A model generated the notes under the pieces. That model searched no databases and was not told the origin of the DNA. It was given only the letters and a program-made list of their open reading frames with translations. A stretch of DNA of 64,000 nucleotides, from contig JABWCD010000009.1 of NCBI GenBank assembly GCA_013359265.1, forward strand, positions 120,654-184,653, read 5' to 3'. The translations under genes were made by a program, and so were the position numbers. Positions within the stretch are counted from its first letter, which is position 1, and every line of letters begins with the position of its first letter. This DNA is from Candidatus Hydrogenedentota bacterium. GTDB taxonomy: Bacteria; Hydrogenedentota; Hydrogenedentia; Hydrogenedentales; SLHB01. This document shows positions 1 to 7,952 of the stretch, one piece after another.

Positions 1-422
1 ATGCGCGCGCAGGTGTCACTCTCGATCATGACATCGCACGCCGGTGTCTTCACGAGCACATCACCTGAACTGCGACTCAATCGGTGAACATATAGGGACC
101 CCGCAATGGCGCGAAGCGACACGGAAGGCGGAAGCGACTCGAGGTCGATGTTGCTGCCATCCGCCATTCGAACAAATGTGCCCGCGGACATCTCGATTTC
201 CGCGGTGCCGCGTTCGCGTACCCAGAGCGAGTCGCCTGGAAGGACGATCGTGTTGGTCGTCGCGTGGCCCCAATCCGAGTCATTCGTGCCTCGAATCAGT
301 GTTGCGCCTTCGTCGAAGCTCACGCGCGCCTGCATGCCGCCTTGCGCATTCGCGGGCAGCAGCGCCAGCACGCCGATTCCAACAACGAGGCCCGCAACGT
401 AGCGTCTCAATCGATATGACAT
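1..422 (-). CDS. FecR-domain exported protein, N-terminal part (runs off the left edge)
   Basis: Reading leftward from an ATG at 420-422, an open frame runs to the window edge without a stop (140 codons). It opens with a signal peptide: basic RLRR, then a hydrophobic stretch ending in an ANA-type cleavage site near residue 26. What follows matches the start of FecR / DUF6600-type proteins: a 'GATLIRG' strand, then 'PGDSLWVRERGTAEIEM', then 'GTFVRMADGSNIDL'. Family members are periplasmic or surface proteins, often sensors or scaffolds. A textbook Shine-Dalgarno (AGAGGAGG) lies about 8 nt upstream of the ATG, which fixes the start. The rest of the protein is outside the window, so its architecture is unknown. 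Confidence 0.75.
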   Translation of the reverse strand, partial: MSYRLRRYVAGLVVGIGVLALLPANAQGGMQARVSFDEGATLIRGTNDSDWGHATTNTIVLPGDSLWVRERGTAEIEMSAGTFVRMADGSNIDLESLPPSVSLRAIAGSLYVHRLSRSSGDVLVKTPACDVMIESDTCAR

Positions 423-439
423 TGGAGCGGCCTCCTCTT

Positions 440-459
440 GCGATCGCGTACGCGATCGC
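440..459. repeat. Perfect 20-bp palindrome upstream of the FecR-type gene
   Basis: Positions 440-459 equal their own reverse complement over all 20 bases. The palindrome consists of two GCGATCGC octamers around a central GTAC. It starts 18 bases upstream of the FecR-type start codon, just outside the Shine-Dalgarno, so it lies in that gene's leader or promoter. It could be an operator for a dimeric regulator, a protected or methylated site, or a hairpin. No U-tract follows on either strand, which argues against a terminator. Confidence 0.5.
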
Positions 460-1162
460 GGTCAGAGTTCAATCAATGTGCGGCTTCTCACCGTTCGATG
501 TTCAATTCCACCTGGCATTCGCCTTCCGCTGTCCGCCGCGCCCCGCGCACTCCGAATCATCCGCCACTTTGTGCGCGCACGCGAAAACGAATCTTGCAGC
601 CGCACATTGAAACCTTTTTGCATTGTGATTTTCTTTTGATCGTGTCGCCAGGGTTTTCGCGAATGGAATTGCAGAAGTATTTACTGCAACTTCAATCCAG
701 TCGCGCTGCATCTCGCACCTGCTAGAGACCATGTCAAATCCTACCACACGCGCATTTGAAGCCTTTGTATGCTGGTATGACTAAGACTTACGCAGCAATC
801 ACCAATACTGCGAATCATAGTTGCAATTGCACAACGTACTGAGGCCGCACTACTTGTACTCGACACGTTAGTGCGAAGCGCGCTCCGCGCAAGTAGTGTT
901 GTGTCAAGTCGCTAATTGTGTACGTGCGCCCAATTCTGCGAATAACCGGCAAACTGCAACGCACACGCATGGAACAAACGTCCCGGCTTGAACGTTGTCT
1001 CAACCGGCCTGCGGAACTTGCACATATTGCGGCACAGGAAGTAACACTTTATGAAACTGGAGCCTATGGCGGGCTGGAACAACTTATTTGGTGTTTTTCA
1101 CAATGAAGTTGTGACGATTATTGACCGCGGCAGAAATGCATTGAAAGGTTCGTTATCGACAT

Positions 1163-1191
1163 TTGCACGAAACGTTTTCTGCAATTATGGT
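1163..1191 (+). promoter_or_regulatory. Candidate sigma70-type promoter for the DUF1328 gene
   Basis: TTGCAC at 1163-1168 and TATGGT at 1186-1191 are separated by exactly 17 bases. This would start transcription about 70 bases before the DUF1328 start codon. The -10 match is imperfect, so this is a candidate only. Confidence 0.35.
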
Positions 1192-1267
1192 TAGAAGTTT
1201 CAAGAGATATTGTCAGCGGATGTTATACAGAACTCGTCAGCTATCTTCCAATAGTAGGGAGCAGGCG

Positions 1268-1441
1268 ATGTTATACTGGGCGTTGATCTTCTTTATCGTG
1301 GCGATTGTCGCGGCCGTGTTTGGCGCCGCAGGTATCGCCTCCGCGGCGGTTTCACTTGCAAAAATCCTGTTTGTCATCTTTATCGTATTGTTTCTCATCT
1401 CGTTCGTTTTTGGATTCAGGCGGCCGCGCCGCTATCACTAA
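1268..1441 (+). CDS. DUF1328 (YtjA-type) small membrane protein
   Basis: A 57-residue protein that is nearly all membrane: two hydrophobic segments (about residues 4-24 and 28-48) and a basic tail ending RRPRRYH. The opening '[24 protein letters not shown]' pattern is the hallmark of the DUF1328/YtjA family, whose molecular role is unknown and which is often stress-induced. The same frame stays open upstream to 1163. I chose the ATG at 1268 because it has a GGGAGC Shine-Dalgarno and matches the family start. The next gene is also a small envelope stress-type gene, which suggests a shared role. Confidence 0.85.
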   Translation: MLYWALIFFIVAIVAAVFGAAGIASAAVSLAKILFVIFIVLFLISFVFGFRRPRRYH

Positions 1442-1566
1442 GAACGTAGAAGCTGATTGCGGGCGATCGAATTCGCGCGATCATCCGGGAATCGAGCGAA
1501 CCGGAAAACCGGCTAGAGGCTTCCGCCTGTACAGTGCGGAAAAAATCCTTGAAAGGAGGTCATACA

Positions 1567-1722
1567 ATGAGTCGCTTCAGTCAATTCACTCTCGCCGCGC
1601 TTGCCGTTTTGCTGGTGTGTTCAGGCGCCTTCGGCTGCAATACCATCCATGGCGCGGGAAAAGACATCGAGAAAGGCGGCGAGGCCATCCAGAGCGCCGT
1701 GGACGAAGCCAGACAGCGATAA
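1567..1722 (+). CDS. Entericidin EcnA/B-like small lipoprotein
   Basis: A 51-residue lipoprotein. A hydrophobic signal ends in the lipobox 'AFGC', with the acylated Cys at residue 24. The short mature part 'NTIHGAGKDIEKGGEAIQSA' is the typical entericidin signature. Entericidins are envelope lipoproteins tied to stress or cell-lysis responses. The start is fixed by an AAGGAGGT Shine-Dalgarno six bases upstream of the ATG at 1567. The frame remains open upstream to 1534, but that extension would include the Shine-Dalgarno itself. The following gene is convergent (putA). Confidence 0.85.
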   Translation: MSRFSQFTLAALAVLLVCSGAFGCNTIHGAGKDIEKGGEAIQSAVDEARQR

Positions 1723-1849
1723 CCCGTATTTCGTACCGCTTCGCGTTCGTCCAGTAGACACAGCGTTGCGCGAACGAACGTGCCGCCCAGGCAAACAGCG
1801 GCACTTTCCTGTGCGTCGTTCGGTTCGCCCTGCAATTGCGATCGCTTCG

Positions 1850-4828
1850 CTACAGTTCCGGTGTGAAGCCCTTGCGCATGGTGTTCTCCGTGACGCACCG
1901 CTGCACGGCAAAATGGGTCAGGTAGCCTGGCCCGCCCGCCTTCGCGCCACACCCGCTCAAGCCTAAGCCGCCGAACGGTTGCCTGCCCACGCGGGCGCCG
2001 GTGCAGGCGCGGTTAATGTACAAGTTGCCTGTGCGAAACCGCTGCCGTGCCTCGGCAATGTGGCGTGGGTTTCGCGAGTACACACCCCCGGTCAATGCGT
2101 ATGGCGTCCGCAATGCGATCTCAATTGCGTGCGCGAAGGTGCTTGCCTCGTACACGGTGAGTACTGGACCGAACAGTTCGCGCTGCATGAGCATATGCTC
2201 CGGATCGGTTACGCGAAAGATCGTCGGCGGAACGTAGTAACCGCCCTGCGTCCACAGGCCGGTGTGCAACAGTTCAGCCCCTGCTCCCGGGTCGCCGATG
2301 ACGGACATCAACCGCGTGTACGCCACCGCATCGATTACGGGCGGGACGTCGCAACCAGGGTCGCTGGCTGGGCACACGCGAAGACGTTGCGCCGCCCCAA
2401 TCAGCCGATCGACAAATGGCTGGGCAATGCCGCCAACAAGTATGGCCCGCGAAGCCGCGGAGCACTTTTGTCCCGCGTAGCCAAATGCGCTGGCAAGCAC
2501 TCCCGCTACGGCATCGTCCAAATCCGCGTCTTCGTCCACGACGATCGCGTTCTTTCCCCCCAGTTCGCAGATCACGGACTTCAGCATCGTCTGGCTGGGC
2601 GCCACACGCGCCGCGGTCTCCAAAATACCCCGGCCCACTTCCATGCTCCCCGTAAACGCGACGACAGCGATATCGGGATGTTCCACGAGTCTGCGTCCGA
2701 CATCCTCGCCCCTCCCGGGCAGAAAGTGAACAACGCCGCGGGGAATACCCACGGTCTGCATTGCGCGAAACAGTGCATGCGCGCATGCGCTGGATTGCTC
2801 GGCCGGTTTCAGGAGTACGGAGTTGCCAGCCACCAGCGCGGCCGAAGCCATTCCGCAAAGTATCCCTATCGGAAAGTTCCACGGCGCAATCACGGCAGTC
2901 GGACCGCGACCCTCCCAGAGCCATTGATTCGACTCTCCCGGTGGCGCATCGGCAGTCTCCGGCGCCAACTCCACACGCGCCTGTCGTGCATAGTACCGGC
3001 AGAAATCAATCGCCTCGACGACATCGGCGTCCGCTTCCTGCAACGTCTTTCCGGCCTCGTACACTTCGAGCGCCGCAAGTTCGCAACGCGTGTCTTCCAG
3101 GGTGTCCGCCAGGCTTTCCAAGCATAATGCGCGTTCTTCAATCGGCCATGAGTTCCACTCCAAGCCGCCTTCGACCGCGGATGCGATGGCCTCGTCAATG
3201 TCGCTCGGCGTGGCTTGAGATACGATCGATATCAGCATCGTCGTGTCGCTCGGGTTCGAGTGCTCGAGCCCCGAATCGGTTGTGTTCGTATTCCCGTTAA
3301 CGACGACCGGCACCTTGCGCGGAAACGTTACCGGCATAAGGGAAACCGATTCCGCGAGCCGCGCCCGTGCATTCTCGTCCGCAAAATCGATCAGCCCGCA
3401 GTTCTCGAACGTAGTAATGTCTCTCGGCTTTCGTCTTCCGCCGGCGCGGTTTGGGACGAGATGAAGCCGTGGCCGTTTGAGTAATTGGTCCATATCTGCA
3501 CCCTCGCGGAAGGCCAGCCGCAGAAACCCGTCGTTGGACGAATTCTCGAGCAGCCGGCGTACCAAATACGCCATACCCGGTATAAGTTCGCCGACGGGCG
3601 AATACAGCCTGACGCGGTGCCGCGTGTTGCGTAACGCGCGCTGTTCCGCCGGCGCCATTCCGTACAGCATCTGCACCTCGTATTGATCATTTCCGATGTT
3701 GCGTTCCGATGCGCACAGGACGGCGTTGGTAAGCGAACGCACGTTGTGGCTTGCGAATGCGGCGTGAACGCTGCCGGCGTGATCGAGCAGGTATCGCGTA
3801 ATCTGCTCGAAGTTCGCGTCGGTCGATTCCTTGTCCGCGAAGAGAGGGCTTGGCCTTCCCTCTTGCCGGGCTACCGCGGTTTCGTAGTCCCAGTAGGCCC
3901 CCTTCACTAGCCGGACGGTGACTGGAGCATTGCGGCGCGCGGCGAGACTCACCAGCCGTTCGGCATAGGCGCCGGCTTCCTTGCAGTACGCTTGCACGAC
4001 TATTCCCAGATGCCGCCACGAGCGCAGTTCGTCGTGCAGTGCGCATGTTTCGAACGCGCGGTGCGCAATCTCATGCAGCGCGTATTGCTCCATGTCGAAA
4101 TTGACGAAGACATTGCATTGCTTCGCGCGGAGCAGTATCGGCAACAGCAGCGCCGCCAGCCGCGATGCCGAACCTTCCGGATCCGCCGGATTCTGCGAAG
4201 GGTCTAACGCGGACAATTTCAACGACACATTTGCGCGCGGCAGCGGGCCCAGCGCGTCGCGTTCCAACAGCGGGCGCGCGGGCCACGTCTGCGTGGCCTC
4301 CGACAGAAGCTCGATGAGGTGCAGGTACCGAGCGGCGACGGCGTTGGCCTCGCGGTCCGTCAATGTGCGCTCTCCGAGAAGGTCCGCGGAAAACGCGAAG
4401 CCGTCGTTCCACAACCCGCGCAACACGCTGACCGCCTCTTCTGGCGTGCTGCAGACAATAAATCGCCGCGCAATGTGGCTCACTTGCGCCTGCACGACCG
4501 CGGCAAGTGCGTGCCGAAAAGGTTTTGATACCGCGACCTTCACGGGCCCGCGCAAGATTGCCGGCAGGGCCGCGTCGTCGCTCGTCAGATAGGCCTCGAC
4601 GTGGTCCGCGAGTTGGTCGTCGTCCTTCAGCGACGGTAGTACGTCGACCAGTTGGAGAAGCGCGCGCCGGCGTCGGTCTTCGCGCATGACCCAGTCCAAC
4701 GCCGCATCCAGCCAGTCGAAGCCGTCGTCGTTGGCATGCTCGCGTTCGACGCATCGCCACATGGACAGCCCGTACTCGAAAACGGGATCTTTCGCGTCCG
4801 CTACGGGCGAACGTTTCGATAACGCCAT
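1850..4828 (-). CDS. putA: Bifunctional proline dehydrogenase / L-glutamate-gamma-semialdehyde dehydrogenase
   Basis: A 992-residue PutA-type enzyme oxidising proline to glutamate in two steps, with electrons passing from FAD to the quinone pool and from P5C to NAD. Residues about 100-460 form the FAD-binding PRODH barrel, ending in the conserved arginine motif 'YLVRRLLEN' (421-429). Residues about 500-990 form the aldehyde dehydrogenase. It shows 'APWNFP' (648-653), 'FTGS' (725-728), general-base Glu755 in 'ELGGKN' and nucleophile Cys789 in 'GQKCSAASR'. There is no N-terminal ribbon-helix-helix DNA-binding domain, so it is a catalytic, non-repressor PutA. The ATG at 4828 has an AGAGGAGA Shine-Dalgarno. 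A cNMP-binding gene lies 33 bases upstream, so the two are probably co-transcribed. Confidence 0.96.
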   Translation of the reverse strand: MALSKRSPVADAKDPVFEYGLSMWRCVEREHANDDGFDWLDAALDWVMREDRRRRALLQLVDVLPSLKDDDQLADHVEAYLTSDDAALPAILRGPVKVAVSKPFRHALAAVVQAQVSHIARRFIVCSTPEEAVSVLRGLWNDGFAFSADLLGERTLTDREANAVAARYLHLIELLSEATQTWPARPLLERDALGPLPRANVSLKLSALDPSQNPADPEGSASRLAALLLPILLRAKQCNVFVNFDMEQYALHEIAHRAFETCALHDELRSWRHLGIVVQAYCKEAGAYAERLVSLAARRNAPVTVRLVKGAYWDYETAVARQEGRPSPLFADKESTDANFEQITRYLLDHAGSVHAAFASHNVRSLTNAVLCASERNIGNDQYEVQMLYGMAPAEQRALRNTRHRVRLYSPVGELIPGMAYLVRRLLENSSNDGFLRLAFREGADMDQLLKRPRLHLVPNRAGGRRKPRDITTFENCGLIDFADENARARLAESVSLMPVTFPRKVPVVVNGNTNTTDSGLEHSNPSDTTMLISIVSQATPSDIDEAIASAVEGGLEWNSWPIEERALCLESLADTLEDTRCELAALEVYEAGKTLQEADADVVEAIDFCRYYARQARVELAPETADAPPGESNQWLWEGRGPTAVIAPWNFPIGILCGMASAALVAGNSVLLKPAEQSSACAHALFRAMQTVGIPRGVVHFLPGRGEDVGRRLVEHPDIAVVAFTGSMEVGRGILETAARVAPSQTMLKSVICELGGKNAIVVDEDADLDDAVAGVLASAFGYAGQKCSAASRAILVGGIAQPFVDRLIGAAQRLRVCPASDPGCDVPPVIDAVAYTRLMSVIGDPGAGAELLHTGLWTQGGYYVPPTIFRVTDPEHMLMQRELFGPVLTVYEASTFAHAIEIALRTPYALTGGVYSRNPRHIAEARQRFRTGNLYINRACTGARVGRQPFGGLGLSGCGAKAGGPGYLTHFAVQRCVTENTMRKGFTPEL

Positions 4829-4861
4829 GACACGCTCTCCTCTTCGCGCCGGCCCCGCAAG

Positions 4862-5314
4862 TTACTCGACCCGCACGAGCCGATGTTCGGCAATGTGCAG
4901 GTTCGCGTTTTCGAGCCGCTCGCTGAGCACGTGAATGATGTTCAGCAAAATTCGCACCGCTACGCGTTTCTCGAGTATCTGGTTCAGTTCCGATTCGGCG
5001 AGCGTAAACACCATTGACGTCGTGTGCGCGGTAGCGGATGCCATGCGCGGCCTGTGATTCAGCACGGCCATCTCACCGAAGGCGTCCCCCGCGCGGCACT
5101 TTCCGATGAACGTGCTCTTGCTGTAGATGCGCACTTCCCCGTCAAGAACGATGAATATGCTCGTCCCAAGCGTCCCTTCATGGAAGATAATCTGGCCCGC
5201 TTCGAACCGGAACAGCTTTCCGCGGCGCAAGATGTCCGATATCTCCGACGGTTCAAGGCCCTGAAAAATTCGGATCCTGCGCGCAAACCGCTTGCACAAC
5301 TCCATCTCGTCCAT
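4862..5314 (-). CDS. Cyclic nucleotide-binding domain protein without DNA-binding domain
   Basis: A 150-residue protein consisting almost entirely of one Crp/Fnr-type cNMP-binding beta-roll. Visible family features are 'RFEAGQIIFHEG', 'IFIVLDGEVRIY', and a phosphate-binding-cassette-like 'GDAFGEMAVL' followed by 'RPRMASATA'. The Arg that contacts cyclic phosphate in true cAMP binders is in a shifted context, so the ligand is uncertain. No helix-turn-helix follows, so it is not a classical transcription factor. It may act as a partner-binding sensor. It sits directly upstream of putA with 33 bases between them. The start has an AGGAGG Shine-Dalgarno about six bases upstream. Confidence 0.85.
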   Translation of the reverse strand: MDEMELCKRFARRIRIFQGLEPSEISDILRRGKLFRFEAGQIIFHEGTLGTSIFIVLDGEVRIYSKSTFIGKCRAGDAFGEMAVLNHRPRMASATAHTTSMVFTLAESELNQILEKRVAVRILLNIIHVLSERLENANLHIAEHRLVRVE

Positions 5315-5741
5315 AACCTACCTCCTATCGGCTCATGCTTCCGTCAGGCAAAAGGCATCCCAAATGCGCGTATGCCGCAACGAACCGAAAAAATCAGACG
5401 CTTGCTCAAACCGCGGGTGCGGTGACGTGTCGGGAGCTAACACGAAGTGTTGGAACACCGCAGCGGCGTAAACTGGAAGGTATCGCGTCGCACGAGACGC
5501 GTCTTGAGGACTGGATAGTCCGGTCGCAAGCACTCCGGCTACAGGAACGGCCGTTTGTGCCGAATAACTGCACGTGTTCGAGATCAACACCATGGCACGG
5601 AACTCGCCTGCTCAAGGCACTCATTCCAATTGCCGCCAGGACACCGCCCCTATTTTACCACACGATCCCGGCACGCGTCGGTCCGCGGTGTGACATAAAC
5701 GATTGCCACCGAAGCAGGATGGATACAATTCGCAGAAAACG
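5315..5741. other. Intergenic region without a supported gene
   Basis: About 427 bases separate the 3-hydroxyacyl-CoA dehydrogenase gene from the cNMP-binding gene, both on the minus strand. Short open frames in several frames have shadow-like composition and no motifs. It probably holds the promoter of the cNMP-putA unit. I see no convincing -35/-10 pair, riboswitch or terminator. Confidence 0.4.
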
Positions 5742-6623
5742 TTAGAACACGGGGCCGAGACGCTTACCGTTCTTTCCCCAGCGGTAAAATCCTTCTCCGG
5801 ATTTTGCGCCAAGCTTGCCTGCTTCAACCATCCGGACAAGAAGCGCCGGCGGCGCGGGCAAACGAACCGGATCGAGGTCGTGCATGACTTGGAATGCGTT
5901 AAGCGCGATATCGAGTCCCGCAAGGTCTGCGATGCACAGCGGGCCCACACGGAGATTGAACCCGTCGCACATGCCCTGATCGATGTCGTCGATTGTTCCG
6001 ATTCCGTCTTCGACAAGGCGAATCGCTTCGCACGCCATGGCGCCGAAGATGCGGTTCATGATGAATCCCGGCACGTCTTTCTTCACCAACACGGGCCGCT
6101 TCCCCACGGAGCGCCCGAATGCCAACACCGCATCTATCACCGCATGCTGCGTCGTCGGATGCGGTATGACTTCCAGCAGGCGCATCAGTGGCACCGGGCC
6201 GAAAAAGTGCATGCCAATCACGCGCCCCGGGTGGCGCGATGCGGCCGCCAGTCGCGTGATGGGAATTGTCGATGTATTCGACCCAACGATGGCGTCCGCG
6301 CGGCAGACGTCATCCAGCGCGCGAATGGTTGCGAGCTTCGTCTCGATATCTTCATACACCGCCTCGACCACGAGGTCCGCATTGTGCGCAGCATCGTAAT
6401 CGGTCGAGGTTTCGATGCGGGCGGCAACCACGCTGGCCGGCGCCTCGAGCACTTCCTTGTTTTCGAGTTTGGAGAGTGACCATTCGATCGACTCGAGCGC
6501 GAAGGACAGACGCTCGTCGTCAACGTCGACCAACGTAACCGCGTAGCCCGCCTGCGCGCTCACCTGTGCGATACCGCTGCCCATGAACCCCGCGCCGATA
6601 ACGGCGACCCTTTCAATCTTCAT
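5742..6623 (-). CDS. 3-hydroxyacyl-CoA (3-hydroxybutyryl-CoA) dehydrogenase
   Basis: A 293-residue NAD-dependent dehydrogenase of the HbdA/PaaH type, interconverting (S)-3-hydroxyacyl-CoA and 3-oxoacyl-CoA. The N-terminal Rossmann fold carries 'GAGFMGSGIA' (10-19). The family catalytic set is visible: Ser118 in 'NTSTIPIT', His139 in 'GMHFFGPVP', Glu151 in 'LLEVIP' and Asn190 in 'PGFIMNR'. The C-terminal helical domain ends with the typical 'GAKSGEGFYRW'. Length is normal for the stand-alone enzyme. Its start overlaps the end of the upstream methyltransferase gene by 11 bases, so they are translationally linked. Role: fatty-acid or butyrate-type acyl-CoA metabolism. Confidence 0.93.
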   Translation of the reverse strand: MKIERVAVIGAGFMGSGIAQVSAQAGYAVTLVDVDDERLSFALESIEWSLSKLENKEVLEAPASVVAARIETSTDYDAAHNADLVVEAVYEDIETKLATIRALDDVCRADAIVGSNTSTIPITRLAAASRHPGRVIGMHFFGPVPLMRLLEVIPHPTTQHAVIDAVLAFGRSVGKRPVLVKKDVPGFIMNRIFGAMACEAIRLVEDGIGTIDDIDQGMCDGFNLRVGPLCIADLAGLDIALNAFQVMHDLDPVRLPAPPALLVRMVEAGKLGAKSGEGFYRWGKNGKRLGPVF

Positions 6624-7125
6624 GACGCTCCCCCTTTTTCACAAAGCCTATCCAACGCGGCACGCGCGAGCAGTAGGCTTCGTATGACGCGCCAAATACG
6701 CGCCGCAATGCTTGCTCCTCACCCGTAATGACGCGCGCGTGGAATCCGGCGAGCACGCAACACGCATACACAAGTTGATTGCCCGAACCGAAGAACAGCG
6801 CCTCGCCGAACACCACCGAACTTACTCCAACGTACATCGGATTGCGCGAGAACCGGTAAAGTCCGCGCACCACGAGTTCTTGCGGCGGGTGCGTGGGCGA
6901 TGGCGTGCCCCGGCCGAAGGTCGCGAAGTCGTACGCACACCACGCATAGATGAGCACACCCGACGCGAAGAGCACAACGCCGGAGATTTGCGTCAGCGCA
7001 GACCTAAACGTGAAGAGCTGCGATCCGGTGACGAGAAAATACGGTACGACGCCCGCTACGGTGCAGGGAACAAGGAACGTGAAGACGACCGTTCCGAAGA
7101 CTGCCCGTGACACCGTCCTGCCCAT
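6613..7125 (-). CDS. Isoprenylcysteine carboxyl methyltransferase (ICMT/PEMT) family membrane protein
   Basis: An integral membrane methyltransferase-like protein of about 170 residues. Several hydrophobic segments are followed by the family signature 'VVRGLYRFSRNPMYVG' and, near the C-terminus, 'GEEQALRRVFGASYEAYCSRVPRWI', which form the S-adenosylmethionine-binding region. The substrate is unknown; bacterial members methylate lipids, isoprenoids or small thiols. The frame is open to 7155, but I chose the ATG at 7125 because it follows a purine-rich GGGGGCG Shine-Dalgarno and clears the upstream SDR stop at 7136. It is tightly packed between the SDR gene and the hydroxyacyl-CoA dehydrogenase gene. 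Confidence 0.85.
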   Translation of the reverse strand: MGRTVSRAVFGTVVFTFLVPCTVAGVVPYFLVTGSQLFTFRSALTQISGVVLFASGVLIYAWCAYDFATFGRGTPSPTHPPQELVVRGLYRFSRNPMYVGVSSVVFGEALFFGSGNQLVYACCVLAGFHARVITGEEQALRRVFGASYEAYCSRVPRWIGFVKKGERHED

Positions 7126-7135
7126 GGCCCGCCCC

Positions 7136-7900
7136 CTACGCCGCATACCCTCCATCGCAGGTGATCACCGCGCCTGTCGTGTAGCTCGCCGCGTCGGACG
7201 CGAGATAGACCGCCGCGCCGACGATTTCGTTCGGTTGTGCGTGCCGGCCCATCGGCGTACGCGACGTGAAGTGCTCGAGCATCTCCGGCGACTCGATCAG
7301 CACCTGCGCGAATTTTGTCTCGACAAGCCCCGGCGCAATCGCGTTAGTACGCACGCCCGCGCCGCTCAACTCCTTCGCGAACATCTTCGTCATCGCGATC
7401 ACCGCCGACTTCGTCACGCCGTAGATGCCTTGCATCGGCGGCGGAGAAAAGCCGGCAATGGATGCAATATTGATAATCGAACCCTTCCCCTGCTCGACCA
7501 TCATGCGCGCCGCGTGCTGCGCCATGAGAAAGTAGCCCTTGACGTTTACCTCGAAGGTCTTGTCGAACGCCGCCTCGGTGATATCGATCGCGGGACCGAA
7601 ATACGGGTTCGCCGCGGCGTTGTTGACGAGAATGTCCACGCGTCCGAACTCCTGCTTCACGCGCGCGTACAACGCCTCGATGGCCGCGGTCTGCCCCGTG
7701 TGACACGCAATACCGACCGCCGCGCCGCCAGCCGTCTTGATTTCCTCGGCCACGCGATCCACTCCGTCCTGCTTGCGCGAACAGACGACAACCGTCGCTC
7801 CCTGCTCCGCAAACGCCTTCGCGATCGCCTCGCCGATGCCGCGGCTACCGCCGGTCACGATCGCAATCTTGTCTTTCAAACTGAAATCCACTATCGGCAT
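7136..7900 (-). CDS. Short-chain dehydrogenase/reductase (SDR) family oxidoreductase
   Basis: A classical SDR of 254 residues. It has cofactor motif 'TGGSRGIG' (16-23), 'NNAA' (93-96) and the full catalytic tetrad Asn119, Ser147, Tyr160 and Lys164. The Ser-Arg after the second strand ('CSRKQ') favours NADP(H). It resembles 3-oxoacyl-ACP reductase/DHRS4-like members, which fits the adjacent hydroxyacyl-CoA dehydrogenase, but the substrate cannot be read from sequence. The frame is open far upstream to 8170. The ATG at 7900 was chosen because it has a GGAAGGAG Shine-Dalgarno and matches the family start; the upstream extension shadows the neighbouring gene. Confidence 0.92.
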   Translation of the reverse strand: MPIVDFSLKDKIAIVTGGSRGIGEAIAKAFAEQGATVVVCSRKQDGVDRVAEEIKTAGGAAVGIACHTGQTAAIEALYARVKQEFGRVDILVNNAAANPYFGPAIDITEAAFDKTFEVNVKGYFLMAQHAARMMVEQGKGSIINIASIAGFSPPPMQGIYGVTKSAVIAMTKMFAKELSGAGVRTNAIAPGLVETKFAQVLIESPEMLEHFTSRTPMGRHAQPNEIVGAAVYLASDAASYTTGAVITCDGGYAA

Positions 7901-7952
7901 TCGACACTCCTTCCGCTGCTTCAATTCGATGAATGTACTGCCTCGGCTTCGC

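Larger units (their letters stand above)
423..1267. other. Long intergenic region between divergent genes
   Basis: About 845 bases separate the FecR-type gene (minus) from the DUF1328 gene (plus). Both sides need a promoter here. Part of the region is less GC-rich than the neighbouring genes. It holds a 20-base perfect palindrome at 440-459 and a sigma70-like promoter at 1163-1191. The small open frames present have no recognisable protein features. I see no tRNA or structured RNA. Confidence 0.5.

Noticed and set aside
1051..1194. A 47-codon open frame with a weak AGGAAG upstream
   Set aside because: No protein-like feature is visible, and it overlaps the probable promoter of the DUF1328 gene.
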